Of a stretch of 64,000 nucleotides of DNA, positions 35,768 through 46,895 are shown one piece after another. Below the pieces are notes generated by a model, which saw nothing but the letters and a program-made list of their open reading frames with translations, was not told where the DNA came from and ran no database searches. Origin of the DNA: Liolophura sinensis (lineage: Eukaryota > Mollusca > Polyplacophora > Chitonida > Chitonidae); assembly GCF_032854445.1 (NCBI RefSeq), contig NC_088295.1:49959385-50023384 (forward strand), given 5' to 3'. Every line of letters begins with the position of its first letter. Positions within the stretch are counted from its first letter, which is position 1. Made by a program: the position numbers and the translations under genes.

Positions 35768-38700
35768 ATGAAGATATAGCGACATTAATGAGTAAACCTC
35801 ACATGTTAAAATCATTGATGCGTTACGCTGTGCTCATTTAAGAATGCCATAAAATGTGACCCACCTAACGTGGACTGTTCGTTTTAAAAATTGTCATAGT
35901 CACTAGAGATATGCATAAATGCTTTACGCATTCCTACACAGCCATGTATATATTACCAAGCTCTTGGTCCAAGAAAATTACTTTATCAAATCACTTCAAT
36001 GACTTAAACCATTTACAAAAGTGTTATAGTACATATATTTTTCATTATTATCAGATATTGTGTTTCAAAGATTGTCTAATTAAAAATACTCCCATGTATA
36101 ATTACGAAGATCCATTAAGTTAGCTGACTTCAATGGGATTGCATGTGATAATGATAATTCATAGTCCTTAATAAACTATCTCTTAATAACAGTTAAATCT
36201 GCTTTCTAGGCTGTTTTTGACATGTTATTCTTGGTACAAGCGACTTATATCTGAAAGAGCAAAGGTTGAATTCTACACGTCTGCTTGGTACAGGAAAAGA
36301 CTTATTAGTAATAAAGTATTAAGGCAATATTAGTTGGATTAACCTTGAAACTTCGCCTAGTACTAGAAATTTAGTTGCAATTAGGATAGTATTGAGTAGA
36401 GATCGCTGGCGGCATACTACCTCTAGTGGCAGAGACATTGGCTTCACACTAGATCTGGTAGTAGAGACGTACCAGTAGAAGGGTAGACCTACTAAGGTCA
36501 TACCACTTCTAGTAATAAGAGACAGAGAAGATTGCTGGGGAGATACTACCTCTAGTAGCAGAGAAACAGGATTACTACGTAATATGCAGCTTTAAGTTCT
36601 AAACAGCCTCTTTTGACATATAGGTAAAGTTAAATAGTGATTAAATAGCGATTGGTGATTCTACAGTAATGGTTGGGGTCAAGGACGTCAATCTATATTG
36701 ACAGAAGGGATTGGTGAATAGGGATCATAAGTCATTGGTGTGTGTTGGGGTCATAATAAGGTCTAGAAAGACTATCCAGGTGTTGATAGGTTAGCTTAAT
36801 CATAGAAAAAGATATACGGCTTTGACATTTTTTCTGGGTTTCTTTTCTACAGAATGATTTACTAATTTTGCCATAGTTATCAAGTGCATGCATGTTCCAG
36901 GGTAAAAATTTCCGGAACAACTGTAATCTTTGTCACTCCAATTTAGTTAGTGCTAGATAGTGTAGATATCTTTGATATATGGGTCTGAAGTAAGTTCTAC
37001 AAATCCGACAGCCATACAGATATTAAAGCATTAAGCCATAGACTTACGGTCCTGTGTAGCATCCGTGATAGGCTCGGGTGTAGTCACCCTGCGGCATGTT
37101 TTACATAGGTACAACATGGAAGACAGTTTAGCAAGTTGTTGTAGCCTTGTAGTGAAAAGCTACTAGTCCCTTCATGTACCCCCACTTAGTTCCCATATAC
37201 ACGACCCCTTACCTACATCCTATTTAACATGCCAAAAAATAACAGTTTACTTTAAAGAAAAAATCAAAACCAGGGACTGTCGTTATATCGTGACAGAAGT
37301 CAAATGCAACAATATAAAAAGAAAACTGTTTGCTTGTGTATTATTCCAATCGAATGGCTGTCCTTTTAAGACTCTTTCTGGACATATACCGTGTGACCAT
37401 ATATTGTAGTACTTCATTTCATCCGACTATGATATTCGCCGTTTGGTCAACATTTTATGACCTCTGGTGGAAGTCTTGCATACTTCCTGACCAAGAGGTT
37501 GAAGTTCAACTCCAGCTCTCGGCCAATGCGCTATGTTATAAATGACATACAAGTATTACGTTATCGGTTGCAGTTATGTGGTTAGTCCAGACAACGAGCA
37601 GATGCCGATTCCAGAAAGCCATTACTGACTTAACTCAAGGTTCAAAGCTTGTCACTTCCACTCGTGGGTTTTAGGCGCTGGAACTTAAAATTTTGATATA
37701 TTTTTCTAAGATAACATTTATAAAGTGATCAAAACATTAATCTCTTCTTCTCAAAAATCAGCTCTAAAAATGTACATCACATTTTGTCCAGAAAGTCAGC
37801 AGTCAGAAATCAGCCTTATTTTCCCCTGGAAAACCTGGAAAAATAGTTGTATATACGTAGCAATGTGACAGTGTATTCTAAAGACTGCTTCAGTGCGATA
37901 AAGTGATGTACAGCACTGTAGTCAATGACAAGTATTTAAATTTACCACTCACAATCAGAATCATAGAATCCCCTTGTCAGAGAGCCAGCATGGCCTCGAT
38001 TGGAAGCGATGTCTTAGGACGAGAATGGCGTTGAGGTTTAAGTGTATGTATTTAAGTGTACTTGTGGACAACTTTGTCTTGCTTTTCCATCATGATCTAA
38101 ACGATGTCCTGTTAAACATCTTTGTCATTTTATCTTAAAATATATGGGATGGTGATTTAAGCTATAAACAATATTACGAAGGGATCAATGCAGAATGTGT
38201 AGTTCTTTGACAAACATAGTTGGTCTAGACGTATACATTAAAGCAGCACATTTTGAGTTTCTGTAAAATATTAAAAAAAATTATACATTTATGTCATATC
38301 AAAAGATAAACATTACACACATGTTTAAAAAAGATTCAATTTTATTTGCAAGCCATTCCAACACAATATGGAATAATTCGTATAAAGTATTTAGCACTGT
38401 AAGAGCACAGAATTACTTCACAAGTTACTTAAAACATCACATTAAGCAATAAATTTTTATCATAGCACATATATCCTTGCATTAGATATTGGTCGGAAGA
38501 TGAGAAGCCGAAGTTTTTTTTTATATCAATGTTTACCATATACACATTGTGAAGATTTGTAACAGTTCAATTTAAAAAGCAATTCGAAGTTTCTACATTT
38601 AAAAACTCGCACGTTAAACAAAACTTGCGTATTCGTTTGATTTGTTTTTTGCAGTATAGAAAAATATACGGAAGAAAAGGAGAGGCATACATACAATGTA

Positions 38701-39748
38701 AATTGGATTTCTTATATACAGATGTCAAAACAAATATAAATCTACATAATAACAGATTGCAAGCCAAAATTTTAAACACAACACAAAGAGAAAAATACAA
38801 TTATTTGCTCTGTTGCTCTCATGATAAACTATGTACAGTTCTAGGTTTAGGACGTTATAATATTTGGTATGACGTCATCCTGAACCAGCAGGTTGAAAGG
38901 CATTTTTGTTGCCAAGTTTACCAAGGCAACGACGTTTCAGCAGAGCTGCATGATATTCAAACAGTTTTACTCCCTTTCGAAAATACTCATATTTATTTTT
39001 TTAGTTCTGATGCGCTTGATGACAGTAGTCCAAAATATAAACGTAGTGTTTCCCCATAATGTAACGTACAGGGATCCCTCTTACTACATACCATGAAAAA
39101 CTTTCCTTCTGTCAAGAAACAGCCGCGCCTATAATGTATGTATTTATCTGATTGCTGCTTAGTGCCACACACAAGATTTTTTCTCTAATATGCTTGCGGT
39201 CGGTATTGTGGGCGAAGGAAAGAGGAGTGTTATTAAACCTTATCAAAACTATGTGAACATTAACAAAATTAAACTCATGGGAAATTTCGCGAAACCGGAA
39301 AGTGTTTTTCAATGCATAATTTCAGGACATGACCTTGAAGGTATGTTTACTGCGTAGTAACCCGTCTATTTTCACTGAGTTCCCAAAGATTTGTTGTCAT
39401 AAAGACAAGCGCTGTAGTGTTTTTGTATAAAAAATATATACACAGTGTAAACATTCCCAGGTAATACACAGGTAGTAAAACAGATGATCATTTCTGTGGC
39501 AAGTACATGTATGTATAATTCTGACTCCACTATATACTGACATCCAAGCAACAAGGAAATGTATTTGTACATGACTCAACAGAAATCATTCGCCTTTGAG
39601 TATGACATCATACTGAGATTCGTCTTCAGTGTTCAGAGACTGTGTTCAGATATTTATCTCTTGTGAATATTTTTTCTTTGAAAGCACGCATGTTCAAAAT
39701 CGTATGCCACCTGACAGTTAAAACATATATTTGGCAGTCAGTTCTAGA
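35768..39748 (-). other. Intron / spacer between the two alternative last exons
   Basis: No recognised domain. One possible small minus-strand exon occurs at 37048-37097: ATG at 37095-37097, encoding MPQGDYTRAYHGCYTG and ending in phase 2 at a consensus donor (GTAAGTC). Its phase would fit exon C. It could be an alternative first exon or chance. The rest is AT-rich DNA with scattered short frames. Confidence 0.4.
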
Positions 39749-40517
39749 TCAGCAAAAAATGTAGGAGATCCAGGAGGTCGTTCCCAGCGCTATCAGCACC
39801 GTTAGTACACGAATTGCCCCATTGTGACTGCCGCCATTAGGATTTTCCGTCACGACCCAGATCAGTCCGGGTTTTCTCGTAGGTGCATTTGTTTTAGCTT
39901 CCGTCGGTTTAGGCGTAACTGCAGGTGTAACCGGCTCGCTGGGTTTCTCTGCAGAACTTGGCTTCGTTGTTACTGCTTTGGTGGTGTCCGGTTGGTTTGG
40001 TTTAGGCGTGGTGGTGGTGGTGGTCGTCGTGGTTGTTCCTGACTTTGTTGTCTCTTCGTTTGGCTTAGGTGTGGTGGTTGTGGTTGTGGTTGTTCCCGAC
40101 TTCGTTGTCTCTTCGTTTGGCTTAGGCGTGGTGGTTGTGGTTGTGGTTGTTCCTGACTTTGTTGTCTCTTCGTTTGGCTTAGGCGTGGTGGTTGTGGTTG
40201 TGGTTGTTCCTGACTTTGTTGTCTCTTCGTTTGGCTTAGGCGTGGGGGTTGTGGTTGTGGTTGTTCCTGACTTGGTTGTCGTCGTCGTTGATGTTGTCAC
40301 TGGTTCCGGCAAGTCGGCAGGGCATGTGAACGACGAGTCCCCTTGGGTGGGGATACTTCCAGGGAAACACGTTAACCAGAAAGGCATGGTTTCCCCTCGA
40401 AGGTCCTGCGCGACAGAGGAGGCGGGCGGCATGCTCCTGGTGAAGGTCAGATGTGACTTAGTGTTTGGGTCATACGCGGGCCAGGACACAGGCACACTTC
40501 GGGGGCTGTTGGGGTCT
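39749..40517 (-). CDS. Esterase gene, alternative last exon B: mucin stalk with GPI-anchor-like tail
   Basis: The acceptor TTTGGACAG precedes base 40517, whose A completes the Gly codon left by the catalytic exon. The 255 residues begin DPNSPRSVPVSWPAYDPNT, continue with MPFWLTCFPGS and a second Cys after 14 intervening residues (TCPADLP), then a long Thr/Pro stalk holding four tandem copies of PKPNEETTKSG plus poly-Thr, likely heavily O-glycosylated. The end has a small-residue region (NPNGGSHNGA) followed by a hydrophobic tail (RVLTVLIALGTTSWISYIFC) with nothing after it, the layout of a GPI-attachment signal. The total with the catalytic exon is 769 residues. The antisense strand is open too, but that reflects the repeat. 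Confidence 0.8.
40030..40275 (-). repeat. 60-bp coding minisatellite (Thr/Pro stalk repeats) within exon B
   Basis: Four near-identical units of about 60 bp containing gttgtctcttcgtttggctt and gtggttgtggttgtggttgt. They encode the PKPNEETTKSG-(T)n repeat. Such arrays commonly vary in copy number between alleles. Confidence 0.9.
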
Positions 40518-40955
40518 CTGTCCAAAGGAACACATTTCGTTAGATACATTTTCACAGAGTCACTGTGATATTTACGTAATTGAGGTCTATGTCCAAAGGG
40601 ACATATTTCATTAAATTCATTTTCACAGGCTCCTCGTGACATTTACGTAATTGGGGTCTATGTCCAAAGACATATTTCATTAGATTCATTTTCACAGGGT
40701 CCTCATGACATTTACGTAATTGGGGTCTATGTCCAAAGAGACATATTTCATTAGATTCATTTTCACAAGGTCCTCGTGGCATTTAAGTAATTGGGGTCTA
40801 TGTCCATTGGAATATATTTCATTAGATTCATTTTCACAGGGTCATCTTGATATTAACGTAATTGGAGTGTCTGTCCAATGGAGTATAATTTATTAGACTC
40901 ATTTTTACACCGCATCCTTGATATTAACGTAACTGGTGTCTCTGTTCAAAGGAAC
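40518..40955 (-). repeat. 71-bp tandem array carrying splice-acceptor-like sequence, directly upstream of exon B
   Basis: Landmark t(t)tacgtaattg/ttaacgtaa occurs at 40571, 40642, 40711, 40782, about 40852 and about 40922, a period near 71 bp. On the minus strand each unit contains a version of TTTGGACA(G/T)AGACCCC, the real acceptor and first bases of exon B. In most units the AG has become AT, but the two most distal units keep CAG (about 40870 and 40935). Confidence 0.85.
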
Positions 40956-42390
40956 ATACGTCGATGTTCCACCCAGGCAAGCTTGCAGGTTCTATGGTCA
41001 TATAACACAACCTGCACCTTTACTATAGGAGACAAAGGGACGATATTGTAATAAAGTTGTGCAGGAGTCAACCCGAAAACCACACTGATATAGGCTGAAC
41101 AACCTGTCATTGATCAAGAAAATATTGTATAGGACAATTACAGGACGTCAGAGTTGGCATCAAAGTTTTCTCTTAATAATTATGATAAAGAGATAAGAAA
41201 GGAGAGACGAGCCGATAATACATGAATAATATATAATGTCCGGTAGATATACAAGGGCTCTATGAACGAAACACTGGTTGATTTAAGGTCATTTTAAACC
41301 TAATTTGGGTTACATATGCTGACAAGTCTATGCATGGTATGTCACCGAGGAATGGCGGCTATATCGCTATCAGTAACGCCTACCTACATGTACCTCAGGC
41401 GATGTACAATAAGAGAGGTAGTGACGAGGAGTACAACCTAACCGCTGAAAGATTCAAGGGATAGCCTATACGAAGTTGTTTCATTCTTAAAGAAAAAAAC
41501 ACATAAAAATGATGCCAAAATTTGGTGTAAGACCGTGAAAACTTATTTTCAAACATGGTCTTCATCGATTTTTTCTTTCAGGAGAATAGGATATTCTCAA
41601 TAGGATCTCAATAAGGATGAGACGCATGTCCAATAAATTTATTTGTATGTAAATTTATTCTTTAAATTCAAACGCATCTATTTAATTTTAATCACGGTAA
41701 TATTTATGAATAAAAATATATTAAAAATAATATGTATAAAAAATATCATAAAAAATTATATTAAAAATATAAATATGATCAAAATCCAGGTCCAACACAT
41801 TTGTCAGTTGAAACAACCGTGACGAAGTTCTAGTGCAAATATATTTATTGAATTGACATGGTCGCCCAAACTTTTAAACAACTTCGGCGACGTCTCAACG
41901 AAGTTTTAAAGTTCGTTCATAATCTAAATCACTCACATTGAAATAAAAAATATTCATTGAGTACACTGTAAGTAGCTTTTGAAGTCCTACCGTTAGTCGA
42001 GTTTAACACAAAGAGGGCGGGCCATTTTGTCTCATTGATATTCAACCAAAAAGGCCCGGAGCATATGCGCTTCATTTAAATATTCTGGCAGAATGTTTAG
42101 TTTTCATATTTTTTTTTAAACATTCACTCAACGTACAATACTGGGGTTGGGATTAACGAAAAGCTTTAGACTTTTACTTCTGGTGAAAAACACCTGATAC
42201 TCATGTCATTCTGTAATAACGCAAAAATACCTAATATTTGGGCGACCATGTCACTTTAAACACGTGTTACATCCTCATTTATAGCATTATTACACAAAGA
42301 CAATATTTAATCCTCATTGCTAAACAGAGCGTCAAATCTGTCACAATTTGAATTTCTATGTAACACCAGTATACATGTGTAACGTTGCCC

Positions 42391-42492
42391 ATGACGTTTC
42401 AAGAGTTACCTTCACATCTACTAATTTTACAGTTTTAAGGGTGCATCACATGGCACATGGATATATAAAACGTAAAAGATTCCTCATCTAGA

Positions 42493-42576
<84 letters not shown>
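42391..42576 (+). repeat. Dispersed ~105-bp repeat ending in a (TA)n microsatellite, copy 1
   Basis: From catgacgtttcaagagttac through tcctcatctagagaatatat this is nearly identical to 46383-46507; both copies run directly into a TA repeat, about 78 bp here against about 20 bp there. The sharp common 5' edge (cccatgacg) suggests a small mobile unit with a TA-rich end. Confidence 0.85.
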
Positions 42577-42578
<2 letters not shown>

Positions 42579-45500
42579 TTTGTATCGTTATTACCTTTGA
42601 ATATAAAATGTTATTGAAATCGCCCTCAAATTGCTCTAAACTGAGGCAAATTAAGAATGAAAAGCAAATTTTTTCGCCTGTTAATCACGATATAATAAGG
42701 ACATAGCCCCAAAAGCGGTTTACATATACCATGAGGCAACATATCACATGATATTGGTCAATTGTAAGCTGCCACTACATTATAAAGACACACGGCACAT
42801 TATTTTGCCACAAAATGCAATAAAGTTGCCACGTACAAAGGAGTCAAATACAACCATATAAGACAATGCCAGTGACAACGCACATCGGTTCCCATACACC
42901 CATCTTAGTTTCCACATTATTTCTGAAAGCCAAGCTAGGATTGTCCTATAACTAAGTTACTCTGTACTAATAAGTTGCCATTGTCAGTGATAATTTATGA
43001 CAGGCGGCAAACTTATCTATGCCAATGTCACATATGGGCTTATAGTCGCAAAACACATGTGCAGTATACCTCTTGTACCCTAAATCGATATTCTCGTTCA
43101 TGAAGGCGAATTGTCGGGAAAATACCAGGCTTTGTTAAGTTGCTCGTATTTTTTCTATCTGAGACAGTTACACTTTGGACGATATTTACATTTAGGTGCC
43201 GATCTTGGAACGACAATTTTTAGATTGGCTGCCGCTGCTTGCATAGTCTTGGTGGAAAAAAAAACGGGCCTTTGCTCATGCGCAGTCTACGATGTTGTAC
43301 GTCCCAGGTGGGAAAGTTCGTCAGAAATATGCCAAAGTCCGGTAGATTACTCCGATAACTAAGGAATACGAATACATACAGTTATAAACGAAGTATCCCA
43401 TTTCATCTGACCTGATCAGATAGGTATTCTGATAGAACTGTTAAAAGCAATTACTACCAGTGCCTAGTAACGTAGTGATCTTTGTTTAGTGCATTCATCT
43501 CAGTATAAACTTACCCTAGTAAGAAAAATGTCCAGAAAACAGCATCCACACAGTAGACTGTCGTACTAACTGATTGTTCCATGGATGAAAACGGGGGAGA
43601 AAACTTGAAGGGGAGACGAGGGGGGGAGGGGGGGTGTTGGTTGATTCGATTGCAACTGCATGCATGTAGGTAAAACTGAGCGGTCCCCTGCTTACACCTG
43701 CATGCCGCCGTCATGAAGGATGTCTGTCTAGGACCTTCGGACAGATGCTCTGGTAACATACCCATTAACTGAGAATTACATGTAGGCCTATATAGCACAC
43801 CTAGGGGACCTTCATTTTCGAGTATCACATTTTCTTTCACCTCTAACTCACATTTTTGTTTAATTTTGTCGTCTGAAAGGATTTACTCGCTTTGGTGCAT
43901 TGATGCCATCGTCTTTCAAAAATACTCAAAAAATCACTTTAAACTGTAGCACGGAAAGATATGTTGACTTGATTGAGCACTAACTAATACATCTAGGATC
44001 AATAGCTACATGTACATGTATGTTGTAATTACTACAGTTAATGCATATAACCATCTCTATAGCTATGCTTTAATAACTATAGCTAGTGTATATAACAACC
44101 TCAATAACTGTGCTGTAATTACGTCAATAATAAAAGAAAGAAGTAACTGTTTGGCCATTACGTATACACATATTCCCGTCACACCGGATCGGCGGGCGGC
44201 AGGGGGGGGGGGGGGAGGGGGGGTGCTCATTACTTAGACGTAGCCCTCATACCAGATACTCCCCAGGAGTTTCACGTCCTATCCAAAGCATTTAAGCGGC
44301 TGACCAAATCAATCCTATCGGTTTTTAACAACAGAGTTGTATTGTTTATACGAATAAAAGCCAAATCTGTCAAATTTATATTCAAGGTCACAGAAGAGGT
44401 CTTCGTATCGATCGAAGAGGCATGGACATAATACGGGAAGTCTACGGTCTATAGAACTCTGGAGATCAGAAGAGTCTTAGCCTTTGTAATTACAACAGAC
44501 CAAACTTCACCAAACTTTGTCTTAGTCTGCGTGATGCTGTAATCTTACGGCACTGTGGAATAAATCGCAATTTACTTAAGGCAAGTCAGCGAAGAAGGAT
44601 TGGCAAGACTACGATGAAGGGGACTGGTGGCTAGAGAAAACGCTATGCGTCAGAACGGTGTTGTACGTAAGCTATATCCCTTGTCCCAGTGTGTTTGCTA
44701 AAGGTGTGCAGTATAGACGGGGCCAGGGTGAACTCTGGGAAGGCATAACTATAAACTACCACAAACTCGCACAACGGTAAATCAAGCACAAAGATGACCC
44801 TTTTAATAAGAAACATGAGATAATTGTAAAAATATTCTATATGTACATAGATGTACCGCTGGACCACAGTTCCCTGCATATCATCTTCAGCATACACAAC
44901 CACAAACTATTAATAAAAGCTTTTCAGTGCACAGCCACCTAACGGGTTTGGGGAGCGGTAAGATATCGTCATGTCGTAACGATTGTCCACCTGAAAAGAT
45001 GGGATTCTTTGTACTCTGTGTTTGCACACATGCCCATAGAACCAACTGCAGAAAAGCACTTATTTATTTAACTGTACACTCATAGGCTATGAAAGGCTTT
45101 ACGCAAATGCCTCGCTTAACGGTAAATTATAACAACAAGCCGTATGTCTTGCTCTCAATATAGCAAGCCGTACGTGGAAGTTTGTCACACTAGGACAAGA
45201 TAAGGGTTGAGGATACGCCCACAACTAAGAGAATTCCACATACTTTGAGAACAATGAGTACAGCCTGAACTCCACCCTTATTCCCGTTATGTACAGATTG
45301 AGTTCATATATACAGTACAAACGGGCACTTCAACAAGCCTGTATTATTAAGATTACCCAAAGGCGATGTACACTATAAGCTTCACACTTAATAATTTAGC
45401 CCTAAGAACAAATTTCTACAAAATACCATTACAGAAAATGCGTATACCCATTGGTCATAGGCTGTCTTGGTACAGATGATGTTCAACACTTTGACACATG

Positions 45501-46382
45501 ACGCGATATAAATATATAGCGCATATTAGCTCACTGGTGAGCTAATATTGTATGGTTCAGCTTAGAATTTTTCTGGTAAGAAAGTCTATACCGAAACAAA
45601 ATATTTTGGAATTCTAAAATATACATTCATATGGCGTTTTGAGTTATATTGTGAACTTAGCATTTTCAAAACATTAATTCATGACGGCCTATTCTTCATC
45701 TTCAGTTTGAACGGTTTTACAGAAGCAAGATGTTCGGCTTTGGCGTAAATAATAGTGACGTTCCCATGAGAATTTTAATAAAACACATGTCATGGAGCAG
45801 TGATTTATCTTTATTTTACTTATTGGATTGGTGCGTAACGTCGAGTTAATTAAAATTAATTTATTTTTATAAATAAACTTTATTTCCAGATAACCACAAG
45901 CCGTCCATATACACGCCTACAATATTGAAACTATATTGTTAGTTCCTGGTATGCTGCTAATTTGTACAGCTGACAAAGTTTAATAGTAAGTTTCAGTAGG
46001 AACTAAGTATGTGAAATTTACAGTAGGCTTTGTCCTTGGTCTTGAACAGTGGCAAAGATCAAAGGGATTCTTCCTCAAGAATGGGCAAACAAAATATTTG
46101 CATCCCTCCAAATAAAATGAGACAAATCATACGTAATAACTCTTTAACATGACAGGAATCAGTATGCGACTCACACCAGATCTGCAATCCCCGTGTTTGT
46201 CGCAACCCGAATATACCACACGCTATATATAACAACCATTCCCTGGATTCTTACGTACGTCAGATTGGATTATATCATTTTAAATATTTGGTTAAAAATT
46301 ATTTCTTTTTTTTAACCAATGGCTTAAACAATGGCTTATGTAATGTTAGCACTACAGTTCCATGGGCAGGTGCTATTTACGG

Positions 46383-46507
46383 CCCATGACGTTTCAGGAG
46401 TTACCTTCACATCTACTAATTTTACAGTTTTAAGGGTGCATCACATGGCACATGGATATATAAAACGTAAAAGTTTCCTCATCTAGAGAATATATATATA
46501 TATATAT
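46383..46507 (+). repeat. Dispersed ~105-bp repeat ending in (TA)n, copy 2
   Basis: Second copy of the 42391-42500 segment, same orientation, with only a few differences (for example aagattcctc against aagtttcctc) and a shorter TA tract. Confidence 0.85.
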
Positions 46508-46671
46508 TTTCACATTGTGATGTTCTGCACTTCATGTAAATTTAATGTCTTAAATGCCTGCTTTGAAACAGACGCATTTGAAATAGTTTTTCCAAACTTT
46601 CCGAGCAAAGTGAAAGGCCTCTTTAGGAAATATTTCGTGAGTGGTTACATTGTCATTGTACACAACTTGAA

Positions 46672-46850
46672 ATGAGATGTCGTTTACCTTGTTAATTGTT
46701 TGAAATGGGATGTCGTTTACCTTGTTAATTGTTTGAAATGGGATGTCGTTTACCTTGTTAATTGTTTGAAATGGGATGTCGTTTACCTTGCTAAATGTTT
46801 GAAATGGGATGTTGTTTACCTTGGTAATTGTTTATAATGACATATGATTT
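46672..46850 (-). repeat. 33-bp tandem repeat, five copies, just downstream of the esterase splice donor
   Basis: Plus-strand unit: gaaatgggatgtcgtttacc followed by ttgttaattgttt. On the minus strand each unit contains CAAGGTAAAC, a donor-like sequence. The array starts about 45 nt inside the intron. Confidence 0.9.
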
Positions 46851-46895
46851 ATCAACGGTTAAATAGCGTGAATTTGGATTTAGTTACAAACTTAC

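Larger units (their letters stand above)
40960..46660 (-). other. Esterase intron 1, no gene inside
   Basis: This is intronic if the exon join is right. It contains a (TA)n tract of about 78 bp (42498-42576) and a perfect 12-bp hairpin (45523-45548, atattagctcac / tg / complement). It also has a G-run (44201-44222) and a 105-bp segment (42391-42500) repeated at 46383-46490. Open frames such as 43111-43362 and 43511-43840 have no protein-like features. Confidence 0.5.

Noticed and set aside
38625-39059. 144-codon plus-strand frame
   Set aside because: AT-rich chance frame; composition is lysine/asparagine/tyrosine-heavy with no motif, overlapped by an equally open minus frame.
39978-40568. 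196-codon valine-rich plus-strand frame
   Set aside because: Exact antisense of the Thr/Pro repeats of esterase exon B, whose minus-strand coding role is well supported.
40552-40782. Minus-strand frame continuing upstream of exon B
   Set aside because: It is the 71-bp array; the homology to the esterase fold starts exactly at the acceptor at 40517.
43111-43362. 83-codon plus-strand frame with hydrophobic stretch
   Set aside because: No splice context, no recognised domain, inside the esterase intron on the other strand.
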